From NCBI GenBank assembly GCA_009760855.2, contig WPIO01000024.1:1108501-1172500 (forward strand): a DNA stretch of 64,000 bases. The letters run 5' to 3'. Every line of letters begins with the position of its first letter. The first letter of the stretch is position 1. The DNA is from Cristatella mucedo. Lineage: Eukaryota; Bryozoa; Phylactolaemata; Cristatellidae. Positions 1-11,005 of this stretch are shown one piece after another. A model generated the notes under the pieces. The model saw only the letters and a program-made list of their open reading frames with translations, was not told the DNA's origin and did no database searches. Both the position numbers and the translations under genes were made by a program.

Positions 1-211
1 CTCGCACAGTAACGTAACGAAGTCTGCCTAAAGTTATTGCAGAAGAGGCATCCATGTGAAACACTTCTGATAGAAAGACTTGTTCTTCCACTGCTCTTCG
101 GCTCTCTCGACGACAGGAAGCACACAGCAAAGCTGAAAGGGACACAGTTCACTAAAATCTATTTCGGCAACTTTCTTTGCCGATTGCTGCAATGACAAAT
201 TACCATACCAA

Positions 212-396
212 TGTCTTAGCCCAGGAGGTAAGGTGCTCGCTGTTCTGCCGTCGCGATCTTCTTCTGCTCTTCTTCAAGCCGGGTTGCAGGTTAGAGTTCT
301 GTTTTGGGTGACCCTTTATTGACTAGTGCAAACGGTGGTTATAGCCTTGGAGGCTCATCTGCCACTATATAAATGAGGCTGTTAAATCAGCCAATC
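212..396 (+). mobile_element. SINE S1b copy, diverged
   Basis: The tRNA-like head (TTAGCCCAGGAGGTAAGG) and the body are recognisable by comparison with the other S1/S1b copies. The 3' end carries the family signature GAGGCTGTTAAATCAGC. The B-box region is eroded and seems to hold extra bases near 260-285. Non-coding and probably inactive. Confidence 0.5.
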
Positions 397-430
397 TTAA
401 CCACAGAGCAGACTAACTGTGCTCATTGGT

Positions 431-590
431 AGCCCCCATCCGGCAGTCACTGTTTGCTCTGACATGCTGGCCTAAGCTTGATGCTTCTGTGTGCTTGATA
501 ATGTGCATGTTACAAACCCTCGATTATTGATTCTATGCAAACGACCTATTATTATTACTATTATTATTATTATTGCTATTATTCTTGCTT
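431..590 (+). mobile_element. LINE D-type 3' tail with (ATT)n
   Basis: The segment ends in TATGCAAACGACC followed by an interrupted (ATT)n tract. The same ending occurs at about 14911-15003 and 24040-24120. Only the 3' UTR end survives, without coding sequence. Confidence 0.4.
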
Positions 591-679
591 TGAGCTATTG
601 ACTCGATGACAGTTTGCTGAGCTTCGCCCGGTAGTTAAATCCTGACAAGCCGGCAGACCGGGTGCTTCAGCATGTAAAC

Positions 680-846
680 GCTCACAAAGCCACTAGGTAA
701 GGCGGTTGCTTTCACGACCTCGGTCCCGAGGTCGTGGCTTCGATTCCTGTGGTGGGCGATTCTTTATCGCCACTGCAAGCGGCGGTGATAGCCGTAAAGG
801 CTCTTCTGTCGCTTTACAAAAAGAGGCTGTTTAACCAGCTAGGACT
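680..846 (+). mobile_element. SINE S1 copy
   Basis: A tRNA-derived SINE. The head reads CACTAGGTAAGGCGG, then a perfect hairpin (CACGACCTCGG pairing with CCGAGGTCGTG), then a B-box-like GGCTTCGATTCC, the body hairpin around CTTTATCGCC, and the 3' block AAAGAGGCTGTTTAACCAGC. The extreme 5' end is indistinct. Expected to be transcribed by RNA polymerase III if active. Confidence 0.8.
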
Positions 847-1287
847 TGAAGCCGATACACACAAGGTGATTCTTGGCACAGCCCCAAACCTAGTCATGTG
901 GCTGCGCTGCTTATATCAGTGGTGCATATTTCTCGGCATTTCGCTGTCGTGCTGGTGAATGCCCCAAAGCTGCATGTCACATCAGCACACTCGAGAGGCC
1001 TGCTGGATTTTTTAGCAAGGGGGAGCATATGTTGAACCGGCAGCCGTGCACTTACAGTAAACAGTTGTGGTAATGGCAATTAGCAACAGCTAAAATTATC
1101 AACAAATATGAGTCGTGACAGAAACTTAAAAACAAGTGATAAGATTGTGTTATATATAATAGTTGTTCATTTCAAAGCATATGCTGGGCCCAGCCTCTAG
1201 ATGGAAAGGATTGCACATGACCCTTGATTAGGCTCCGACCTCCTTCTTATCCAGATCCAAGTTTCACTTAGCCTGACCACACTGTAG

Positions 1288-2022
1288 AATCCATTCAAAA
1301 TTGGATCTGCCAGCATATCTCCAGTTGAATCAGCTCGAAATCTAGGTGTCATATTCCAAAGCGACCTCTCGTTAGACGACCATATCAGCTCCGCAGTCAA
1401 ATCTGCCTATTTTCAGCTTCATAACATTGCTAAAATTCGGGCTTGTTTAGATAAAGATACCACGTCCAAGTTGGTCCATGCATTCGTGACATCTCGTCTC
1501 GACTTCTGCAACTCACTGCTTACTGGCCTACCAGCATGTGCGATCAGGCGATTGCAGCTGGTGCAAAACTCTGCAGCTAGGCTTGTCTGTCGTGAGCGTC
1601 GCAGTTGCCACATCACACCACTTCTCGCCGACCTGCACTGGCTACCAGTCAAGCAACGGATTGACTTCAAGGTTTTGTCGCTCACTTTTAGGTCCCTTCA
1701 TTCTATGGCTCCAGCCTATCTGTCAGATATACTACCCCATCAGGCCAAGCATCGTACCACACGCTTTTCGGAATCCAACAGTCTAGAAATACCTCATACA
1801 AACCTTAAATCCTTTGGAGACCGTGCATTTAGTTCATATGCTCCCAAAGCCTGGAACTCCCTCCCGACCTGCGTCAGAACATCCCCTGACCTGACCACAT
1901 TTAAAAGGAACCTAAAACACACCTATTTAGGACAGCATTTAGCGGGTCCCTGTGATTCGTCTTTGATGTGCTTATGCGTGCTGACACTGTGCATGCTGCC
2001 ACTAACCACATTTGCATGCTGA
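1288..2022 (+). pseudogene. LINE A ORF2 C-terminal fragment (post-RT domain)
   Basis: The frame is open from just after a stop at 1285. It encodes the region downstream of the RT catalytic core: FKIGSASIS, SARNLGVIF, SRLDFCNSLL, LADLHWLPVKQRIDFKVL, and the C-terminal signature AFSSYAPKAWNSLPTCV. These belong to the CR1/L2 type of LINE ORF2; no YADD box remains. Compared with the copy at 56751, one A is missing in the A-run at about 1914-1918. This shifts the frame so that the normal ending FKRNLKTHLF is lost and translation runs on to 2022. There is no host function; it is a dead retrotransposon fragment. Confidence 0.85.
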
Positions 2023-2190
2023 CCCTGTGCATGTCACCCCTAACCATATTATTCAGTTCGTTTGTTTTTCAAGCATGATTTTACTTACCATTCCATTGCA
2101 TTTCACTTTACAGCAAATGTAAAGCGCCTAGAGAGAGATTAAGTTCTCTGAGGGCGCTTTATCAAGTGAATTATTATTATTATTATTATC
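1288..2190 (+). mobile_element. LINE A (CR1/L2-like), 5'-truncated copy
   Basis: A 5'-truncated non-LTR retrotransposon: the distal RT/C-terminal coding region, a 3' UTR, then the conserved tail hairpin (AAAGCGCC ... GGCGCTTT) at about 2120-2162 and an (ATT)n tract. It begins where identity with the 27222 copy starts (FKIGSASIS). It matches the copy at 56674 in detail (GAGAGAGATT, AAGTGAATTATTA), so these two form one subfamily. Confidence 0.85.
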
Positions 2191-2199
2191 CATACATTC

Positions 2200-5117
2200 T
2201 TAACGATAAATGAGCTTCATGCGACTAATAACTTGAAAGGCTCGTAAGAGTACAATCAATTTGGATTAAAATATGATCCTCAAAACGTTTATAAGGGAAT
2301 TCTTTAGTTGATCGAGATAAAGCAACAGGGAAAGAACTTGTTTATTCTACTGAGAGAATTTGGGTCGCCATTATTTCATCAAATTGGTTAAGCTAACCAG
2401 TGGAAGCAGCTAAGATGGCCCTAGAAGTGTGCTACCTTCTGGGAGCACAACAGACAAGTAGAAAATCTAAAGTGGCAGTGACAGGAAATGGCAGCTGTGG
2501 CCACTGAGCCAATATAAAACCCTAAAAGTAAACCCTAAACCCTGAACATAGTCGACATATCTATAAATAAAAAAAAGTTTCGGAATGCAGGCAGACCATC
2601 GTAAGGCTGTCCTCCTCTTTCTACGGGCATGCTGACCCAGCAGTCTGCGTGCACACCAGCCAGAAGCAGTATTAGTCGGCAGCAGTTGGTTGTCGCATGC
2701 AAGCGACGCCTTGCGCTCTTGTCTTGTACAGACACTTCTTTGAAGCTCGGAAGAGGGCTTGTTTCTGAGAAAAGGGGCTCACACTTCATGACCGCAGGTC
2801 GTGCAGGTCGAGTTCTACAGCAGCCAATTCTGTTTTGCCAGCTACAAGCACGAAGAAAGCTCCCACGGGGGGGGGCATTTTGTGCAGCTACGTATACAAA
2901 TAAGTCTGCCGAATAATAAACCCATCTGCAGTTTACTTTTACTAGATGGTGCCAAATAGCATGGACTATATGATGCAATGGCATGCGTGAAATTCAAAAT
3001 CGGAGCCCCGTCGAGTACGTGACGATAGCAAGAAGCCATTCACACACAGCAGCACGAATTCGAAAAAACAGGCGACCAAACTGATATGATGGTCAGCGTT
3101 ACCACAAGCTCCACGTAAGACGTAAGCGACTAGCCAGAGAGGAGGCGCACACCTTACTGGGTCCACCTGAATTTCTGGTTAAAGTTCTGCCCATGCACTG
3201 TAACACAGGAGTGCCAAATGGCATCAGGCCCGGAAGAGGGTACTTCAGCCGCTTGGCACGCCTCGTAAGCCCCTCCTTTGATTCACCTACCCCGAAAGGT
3301 CGATGTTTGGCCCCTTCTCCCGTTTTAAGGCTTACTACCGATATGCCTCGCCATCGCGGCACCTGAGACTCGGTACTGGATCATCAGCATGTTAAAGCTT
3401 AGGTCCCTATTGAACGAACATATTCAGCCAGTAAACCTGCCGGTGAGCGGGCTGTGGGGTTGACTAAGCCAATTTCCTCGAATTATACCCTAACTGATCG
3501 CTCTGAAGCTTCTGCTGGATAGTCCTATGCGCAAGAGCTGCAAAAGCTGCCTTGCCCACATTAGCTCGACGACATATGCCAGGCAAGCGCTGCGGCGTAA
3601 GCTCGAAATGACTGGCTTTCATAGCACTTAATAAAACAGCACCTATCAACCTAGACAATTCGAGAGAAAAGCTCAGCAGCTGTTTGCACGCCGGCGTACA
3701 TGATAGCACTAAGGAGACGACGGTTGCAGACCAAAGAACTCCACCTCCGAAGGGAAATGGGCTGCATTGGAAACGCCTCTTAATCAAAAGACATCCGCAA
3801 CTAGTGGCTTTCAGAATGGAACCATCGTTGAGCAGCGAACAAACGTGCACACAGGAGAACCCATGACGTGCACAAATACCAATCCATCATCCGGGGCGAG
3901 AAACGGAGGATGCTTTAACGAACAGTGTTAAAAAGAATGGCAGGCGTGTTGCTCAAAGCCTGCGGCCCAAGGGGAGGGAATCTAAAATTATGGAGATCGG
4001 CAAGCGGCGACGGACATGACATAGCTCAAAAGGCGGCCGCCACGAAGACGCGTAATTACAATTAGCCCGGCACCATTAGCAAAGCTTACTAATACTTACC
4101 TCAACTTCTGGCGCTCAATAAACGCTATTTTGACAATGGCTGACATATAAAAATAAATTTGCTTTTTATCGATCGTAGACACCTTTAGCCGGTGATCCAA
4201 AATGTTGATCTCCATTGCATGAGAAGCGAATGGACGGTCGCTGTCTGCGGGACACCACAGCTGATGCTCTAGCCTGGGCGCGCCCGGGCAGTGAGACAAT
4301 GTCAAGGACGGTGCTTTGCAGTTCCGGGGGCAGGAGTTCTAAACGCGCCACCATTGGTGGTTTGCTTGAGTGGGCGGAGTAGAGTGGTTTGCGGTGCTGC
4401 GGTGATCAAGTCGAGGCATATAAAAAGCGTCAAATCTGCCTTTGCCAAACACTTCTTGGCGCATTTATACGACTTCAACCTCTCCGTAAAAATTTGCCTG
4501 ATAAATACTGGGCAACCTGGCGCACCTGTGCGTTCTGGATCGGCTGTACAGTGAACCGGCACGTAATACAAAAACGGTATCAGTTCGAACAAGATCTTTG
4601 GAAGCATGGTAAGTTTCGTAGCAGGCCAACTCCCTCACTAAGTTGAAAGGAAGTGGTTTCTTGAAAGTTTCGGCTGGAATTAAAATGCAAATTTTGCATT
4701 ATCTACCAGCGGGCTGGTGAGTTTTTAAGCAAAATCAGCTAAACTCTTCCAAATGGCAGAATAGAGTGACTCAGCCGATTTCCAGGCTACGACCAACTAA
4801 CTACCGGCACTGCTTGAACATAGTTATCAGTAACAGTCCAGCAATGAGTACAATTTAGAAGAATTTGATTTTTTCATAGAATGGCTCGTAACGGAATTTG
4901 GAACGTAATTGCATAGTTAAACGTTGGTATGCTGAATCACCCTGCTGCTCAATATTAGCTGCCCCTGAATTATAAGCATTAGGAACTGGGCACATCATAA
5001 TACATGGCTCAAAAATTATGTCAGTTGGTTATACTTTAGGCTTCAAATAAGTGAATTGTATTCTATGGCTGGTGCCTTGCAGATGTGGTCCCTTGAGGCA
5101 CTTAAATGTACCGCTAT
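2200..5117. other. Unassigned stretch
   Basis: I see no recognisable gene, LINE or SINE here. Short ORFs on both strands show no domain. There is a G run near 2870 (GGGGGGG) and a short CCCTAAA-like stretch near 2527 that is too short to be telomeric. It is probably intergenic or intronic sequence. Confidence 0.4.
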
Positions 5118-5275
5118 AGGCTAGGTAAGGCGGTTGCTTTCACGACCTCGGTCCCGAGGACGTGGGTTCGATTCCTGCTGTGGACGATCCTTTATCGCCA
5201 CTGCCAGCGGTGGTGATAGCCGTAAAGGCTCTTCTGTCGCTATACAAAAAGAGGCTGTTTAATCAGCTAGGATTA
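5118..5275 (+). mobile_element. SINE S1 copy
   Basis: Carries GGTAAGGCGGTTGC, the internal hairpin with one mismatch (GAGGACGTG), the B box GGTTCGATTCC, CTTTATCGCCACTG, and the 3' block GAGGCTGTTTAATCAGC. The 5' end is degraded. Confidence 0.85.
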
Positions 5276-5279
5276 ATTA

Positions 5280-6057
5280 ATTTTTTTAAGGGCATGGACT
5301 TGTTGTCAAGGTACAGGCGATCTCGATTACTGCCGTGCTATGTGGTCGGCTGAATTCACATGCGTTAATGCGATAACGTTGGTTAATGCCACCTACGACT
5401 CGTTGACTGTGCTTCGAGGCACTGGCTTCACTTGTCTCGTGTCTGCAACTACCAATGCTTGCTAGGCGTATTGCATTTGTTTCAAATGACACATATAAGT
5501 TCAGTAACCACTGCAGCACGTTGGGAACAAGAACTTCCAGCACAAGGCAGCAATCGGTCAAGCTCGAATGAACATTGCTCTTTTGACACCTGCGGCAGGT
5601 AGAGCCATCATTTGTAATCGCCGTTAATTGTAATTTCTCAGGTCCTGCATTTAAAATTTCCTTTCCATTATATATGCAATGCACCAAGAAAGAGATTTAC
5701 TTCTTTTAGGGTGCTATACAGATTTCTTAGCGCTCTTTTAGTATTATTATTGACAATAAATGAGGTAGTGTGTGCATGTACTCCCGCGGTGAGCGTCATT
5801 GGACTGCGACTCTATCGATGCTATCCGAGCATAGATTCCCAGGACTAGTCCTCAAGTGATGGAACAAACTGATGGGCCTATATATAGTTATGCTTCACGA
5901 AGTTCTAGTAACTATTTCTACTGTGCGTAATACGCAAAATATGTTTCGGTAAGGGATTTAGCATTTTTGGACCCGGTAATAGATTGAAAGTTGACTGCTT
6001 CCCACATTTAGCCATCAAGATGTCTAAAATGTGTCTGCATTCAATTATACTAAATAC
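5280..6057. other. Unassigned stretch
   Basis: No gene or repeat recognised. Confidence 0.4.
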
Positions 6058-6158
6058 AAATATTAATAATAATAATATATTTGTATAGCGCCATCAGAGA
6101 ACGGAATCTCTTTCTAAGTTCTCTTTGAGCGCTATGCAAATATATTATTATTGTTAAT
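6058..6158. repeat. Foldback of two LINE-type 3' tails
   Basis: The left arm (ATATATTTGTATAGCGCC) and the right arm (GCGCTATGCAAATATATT) are near-perfect inverted complements, each bordered outward by (ATT)n-type repeats. Both halves resemble the L2-type 3' tail. The structure is a roughly 100-bp palindrome with its centre near 6110. Confidence 0.7.
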
Positions 6159-6159
6159 T

Positions 6160-7110
6160 GTAATTTCTGGTCGGAGAGGAGGGATTAGCCGAAGCCATTA
6201 CGAACACTGGCGCCATGGATTCTAGCACATACCTAGCAAGGTCTCCGAAAACCGGAACTGACGACCGCGTCATCATTGGCTGTCCAACGATAAATGACAT
6301 GCGTCGGCACTAACAATTTCCCTGCAGTTCGTGTGCCCGTTCTGACGCACGCTCCATTTTGGCCAGGTTTCTGGTTTCTGACAGGTGCCAGGGATCTTAC
6401 GTACTGTCTAAAGGCCGTCCCTAGACGAGACGCGACGTCGGCTAGCTGTTTGCCATGAGCTCGCAAAAACCTTGCCGTCTCCGGCAGCTGATAGTCCTGG
6501 TTTCGCGTACAAGCGCGCGTACGCTCGGGCGAGGTGAAAAGTTCCTCGACCAATCATTGACAGCGGCAAGTTGACGAACTGGACGCGGGTGTGCCGAACA
6601 AAAAGAATCTACGTTAATTTACGAGGGGGCGCGTTGCACCTGCAACGACGTCCACTTTCGTTGCGCAATGTAGGCTCTCGGCGTCATCATTCGTCCTGAA
6701 CGCCGCGGCGCACTTTGACCGGCAGGCTACCTCGTACAACGCGCCAAATCGGAGCTTTGGCAGTTACGTAACTACGCGTCAGGCAGTCAGGTAGCGAAGC
6801 AGCATTCCTGCGACGCGACGCGTCGAGTCGTCCACCCTCTCTTCAAATACGATCCTCTGAGCTCTAAGCCTTGAGCAGCCCGGAATTTCCAAATATTGGG
6901 TCTAGCAACTCTAACCTTTGATTTGCTGGCATCCTCGGCTTACCGGCTAAATATTTGCATAGGTTATCCTTACAGTGTAGCGTGCGGTGGATGCGAGCGG
7001 CAGTGTGGAAGTTCTGCGTTATTGAAGAAAGGAGCGTTGCGTTTTCGTCGGAGTCAATAGCTTAGGCACTCTTGTCACAGTTGAGGGAATCAGCAACTGC
7101 ATGCCTGGAA
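6160..7110. other. Unassigned stretch, locally CpG-rich
   Basis: GC- and CpG-rich around 6230-6840, with only short ORFs. No domain, SINE or LINE is recognised. Confidence 0.35.
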
Positions 7111-7111
7111 T

Positions 7112-7185
7112 GTAATAATAATAATAAGAATAAGCCATTTGCGTAGCGGCCTCAGAGAACTAAATCTCTCTTCGAGAACGTCATA
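7112..7185 (-). mobile_element. LINE/SINE-type 3' tail fragment
   Basis: An (AAT)n tract is followed by the complement of the shared tail (CATTTGCGTAGCG, AGAGAACTAAATCTCT). Only the tail remains, so LINE versus SINE S2 origin cannot be decided. Confidence 0.5.
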
Positions 7186-7569
7186 CATTCACAGTCTCAA
7201 AATCAAACGCTTCTGAGAACGCTTCCACATCTTTGAGTCGCCGTGCGCAAGCAGTAGTAGCTCAGAAGTGCGTGTCCACTTTTGATGGCGCTGCCGAGCA
7301 GCTTACCAGAAGTGAGCGTTACGAAAGCATCTGACGTCACTCGGTTTTCTTGGCCGCGATCAAATTCAGACGGTAGTTGCCTCGCGCAACAGGTGGCTTG
7401 AGGTTCATGCCCGTTTTATAGCCCTGCAATGTCCGCTTGTGGGCGGGCGAGCCACTGAATTATGGCCCACGATTTTGGCGATTGCCCTTTGACGTCTGCG
7501 TGCGGCCTAGCCATTTGAGGCGCATTTATGGCTGGGACATTTGATAAAGATGCAATGTAGTCAACCTTC

Positions 7570-8110
7570 GTGGGGTTAAGCGAGGCTGGAGGCTGAGCGG
7601 GCGGTAACGCACCCCGTGACCCTGTTTGCGCTGGCGCCCGGCACCCTTGGGGGAAAATGCATCGTCATTGGCTTTTGCGGCAGCGTTCCTTTAACCGGAG
7701 CGTTGCAGCCGGCGCTGATCGTGCTAAGCAGCGATTTGTATGCGGGTACGGAGACAATAACGCTTGCGCGCCTCAAAGGTTCGCTGAGAAAAGCAGCTGC
7801 CCTATACATTGCAACGAGCTCTGGCAAAAAGCGTCGAACGCGAAACGCGCAGCTCAAACGACGACGCTAGTTCATGGCGGAAAGCGCGAGGGCTCGAGCA
7901 CTACATACGAGGTCACGGCCGCCTATGCGCAAGACCTGCCCCCCCAACGACCATCTCGTTCGCTCAGCGACGGCGGACGAGCTGGCGCCAGCTCGCGCGG
8001 CTGAGAGCACCCATTTACCCACCTACGCTTCGGCTATTACTACGACCCGCCCGCTACTCTCAGCTTTGTCTGCGTGCGGTCAGGGCGGCCAGGGGCATAC
8101 GCAGTCTCTA
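7570..8110. other. CpG-rich segment with overlapping open frames
   Basis: Several frames stay open for 80-120 codons on the plus strand. This is expected in GC-rich DNA and is not evidence of a gene by itself. The translations match no family I know. It could be a CpG island or an exon remnant. Confidence 0.25.
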
Positions 8111-8115
8111 GAGCC

Positions 8116-8235
8116 GCGCAAGCATTTCGGAAGACCGAACGAAAGACAAGCCTCGGCGCAAGCATTCAGGAAGACCGAACAAAAGACAAGCCTCGGCGCA
8201 AGCATTCAGGAAGACCGAACAAAAGACGAACCTTT
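8116..8235 (+). repeat. 40-bp minisatellite, three copies
   Basis: Three head-to-tail 40-bp units, at 8116-8155, 8156-8195 and 8196-8235. The core is AGCATTCAGGAAGACCGAAC. Units 2 and 3 are nearly identical and unit 1 differs at a few sites. It lies about 20 bp upstream of a LINE A copy. Confidence 0.9.
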
Positions 8236-8255
8236 ATTTACTAGGTGAATACCCC

Positions 8256-8675
8256 CTTTTCGGAATATGACAGTTTACCAATACCTCGTACAAACCTCAA
8301 ATCCTTTGGAGACCGTGCATTTTGCTCGTATGCTCCTAAAGCCTGGAACTCGCTCCCGACTTGCGTCAGAACATTCCCTGACTTGACCACATTTAAAAAG
8401 AACTTCGAAACGCCTATTTAGGACAGCATTTAGTGGGTCCCTGTGATTCGTCCTTCATGTGCTTATGCATGCTGACACTGAGCATGCTGCCACTAACCAC
8501 ACTTGCATGCTGACCCAGTGCATGTCACCCTTAACCATGTTATTCATGTTGTTCTCAAGCATGAAATTACTCACCATTCAATCGCGTTTCCCTTTGCAGC
8601 AAATGTAAAGCGCCTAGAAAGAGATTAAGTTCTCTAAGGGCGCTTTATCAAGTGCATTATTATTATTATTATGAT
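8256..8675 (+). mobile_element. LINE A copy, strongly 5'-truncated
   Basis: Contains the last part of ORF2 (SFGDRAFC, KAWNSLPTCV), the 3' UTR, the tail hairpin at about 8606-8648 and (ATT)n. It shares AAGAACTTCGAAACGCC with the copy at 13138, which marks a common subfamily. The coding end is disrupted. Confidence 0.85.
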
Positions 8676-8679
8676 TAAG

Positions 8680-9687
8680 GCGACGCCTCTCCTCTAGCTT
8701 CGTTATCCACACGAGCACTCGACATAGATGGAGATTCTGGATCGAGATGTGTCATTTTGACGTGCGACCTCAGCATTGTCGATGAGATTCGTCGTTCGTG
8801 CTTGCTTCAGGGCCGGTTCCTTCTATCGACCATTCATTATGTGCGTCGGAAAGTGGCGTGTACAGGCGTCGCGGAAATTTACAAAGGTCGCGCGTCGCCT
8901 TAAGCCATCCAGGTTTTAGACGTTTAAGTGACTAGAGTGGTCATGCATCGCAGATAATGTTCACTGTTTCCCGCGTTTCCTTTTGCCCTCTTCACGTGGC
9001 TCGGCCCCGTTCACACTTGGACAAATTCGGCAGCTGGAAGAGGATTGGCCGTCTGCAGACCCCACGACCATCAAGTCAGATACCAGCCACCGTCACAGCT
9101 CTTCGCTGCAGGAGGCCATTGATGCAAGGACGAACTCGGTTGCAGGATAAGTCGACACAACATGATTCCTAATGAGCCAGGGCCTGCTCTGTCCTGCCTT
9201 CGCATGAAACTTTGCGGCTAAACCGGGAGAAATGTTCTCTATAACTTGGAATCGAAACCACAGCTGTGCTATGCCAATTTGTAGAGATGCCAGCTGTATC
9301 GCAGTTCAAATACGTCGAGAAGCCGACTGACCAGAGTCACTGGAGGCCAAAGCATGAGAACGTCCAAAAGCATTAGCATGATATTTGGTGGGTAAACCCG
9401 GACCACCAATCTGTATAGGTTTGGAGTCAAAAACCACAGTTTAGGGACGTGTTTATTGCGGACATGGCAGCTGTATCGCAGTTTATTACAGTAATTAATC
9501 GGACCCACGGGCGGCAGTTCTGGCAGACGCGTGACAGATACTGGAGGCGCTAAAGCCTCCTAATACAGCCAACTTCCCATAGGAGCCAAACGAATCCGTG
9601 CAGGTAGGACACTGATAGCAAAGCCCTGAAGCAATCAAGAACGCCCAGACTTTAATATCAAGCCCTTGTCTTTAACGTAAAGAGGAT
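8680..9687. other. Unassigned stretch with a weak internal repeat
   Basis: CCAGCTGTATCGCAGTT occurs near 9288, and a close match (GCAGCTGTATCGCAGTT) recurs near 9467. Each is followed by related ACTGGAGGC motifs, suggesting an old repeat of about 180 bp. No gene is recognised. Confidence 0.35.
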
Positions 9688-9882
9688 GTAATATTAATAA
9701 TAACAAGTTGTCTACATAGCTCCCTAAGAGAACCAAATATTTTTTTAGAGGCTTTACATTTCGCTGCAGGATAAGCAATAGCCAATGGCATGCAAGAGTA
9801 TCGCGCACAGTCAAGAATGCAAAAGCACAAAAGAAGACACTCGGAGCTACAGGTTAGTAGGATCCCGTAATAATAATAATAG
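9688..9882 (-). mobile_element. LINE D-type 3' end
   Basis: Read on the minus strand, this matches the 3' UTR of the LINE D copy at about 57570-57680 (AAGAATGCAAAAGCA and a shared GGTTAGTAGGA-like block). It ends in an (ATT)n-like tract. Confidence 0.5.
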
Positions 9883-9925
9883 CTGATTGTATATATATAT
9901 ACATATAGTAACTAATTTTGATAGT

Positions 9926-10079
9926 CTCGTTTGTCTAGCGGCAGAGGAGCCAGACCGTCAATCACCGCCGCCGCTGCTGCTTGCAGCTGGGAATAAAGGA
10001 TGGCCCACTGCAGGATTCTTAACGCACGACCTCGGTCGTATAGAGAAAACCCCTTACCTCCTGTGCCGTCACGGCCCGT
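9926..10079 (-). mobile_element. SINE S1b copy
   Basis: On the minus strand the head complement (CCTTACCTCCTGTGCCGTCA) is at the right and the 3' body (AGCGGCAGAGGAGCC) at the left. The B-box region is mutated (GATTCTTAACGCACGACC). Confidence 0.6.
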
Positions 10080-10404
10080 TGCTAGTAATATGCCCTCAGT
10101 GCTGCACGGATAAGCGCTGCGCAACGAAGAGAAAAGTTCACTGGAGCAAGAAAAATTCACTGGAGCAAGAAAACACGCTGAGGGGAACGCGAAGTGGAAC
10201 CCCTCGTTAGAGGCATGCACTGAATCTCGCACGCACAAGCGCACCGGGGCAAAGAGGACAGGCAGTCGCTCGGGAGTATAAACGAGGCGTGGGCGGATCG
10301 GGTGCTCTACTAGCTGAGACTTGTGTGGCGCGAATTAAAAGCGGGTGGCGACACGGAGAGAGCTCCGGAATATCTGCGCGTGCAAATTTTATGGCCAACG
10401 GTTT

Positions 10405-10715
10405 GCCTAAAGATTTTAATTTAGTGCGAGCAAATGGCGAGGCGACTGGAAGTCGCGAGGAGAATGAGCGAGAGCGCCCGTCGGAGGAAGAAAGGAGGTG
10501 TTGTACATGTCGTACGCTGCGAGCGAGTGAAGCGACTTAAAACCCAACCGAGGATCGACCCGAAAGTTGATTCGATTTATGCTAGGTAGCAAGCGAGGCT
10601 CGGACAGAAGTGCTGCGATGTGGCACCTATGCCCCTGATGACGACAGATCAGCATAGCGGCTGAGTATTGCAGCAGTTGCAGACGATTAAGGGCTGGAGT
10701 TCTGAATAAAGAGAT
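10405..10715 (-). mobile_element. LINE D-like coding fragment
   Basis: The minus-strand translation contains RINFRVDPRLGFKSLHSLA. This parallels the LINE segment QRIDFKVLSLTFRSLHSMA. At the DNA level it resembles the LINE D copy at 57570-58300 (GTTGCAGACGATTAAGG). Heavily decayed. Confidence 0.5.
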
Positions 10716-10920
10716 TTGCTGTCATCTAAACGCCTCGTCACTAACTTGTGAACTAGTTTGGCTGTCGAACTTTTGCACGGAGGATGCCTCAATTTAGGCA
10801 ACGTTCCTCAGCGGAAAGTAGGCCGATTTACACTCGAGGCAATGTGCTCATTCAACGACACGTTTTTTAATATCACGCTAAGATTACGGGCAGGCGTTGC
10901 GAAAGTGATACTAAACATTG

Positions 10921-11005
10921 AGTTCATTTGCATAACTTAACCTCTATTCAGTCGCTTCACGTATGCCACGGGGCTCGAGTCCAGAACTAGTCTTGAGCAT
11001 TAGGT
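10921..11005 (-). mobile_element. SINE S2 partial copy
   Basis: Complement of the S2 3' region: TTCATTTGCATAAC, CTCTATTCAGTCGCTTCAC, then GGGGCTCGAGTCC, which corresponds to the B box. The A-box half is not clear. Confidence 0.5.

Noticed and set aside
2520..2545. CCCTAAA-like words suggesting telomeric repeat
   Set aside because: Only two or three imperfect words, too few for an interstitial telomere.
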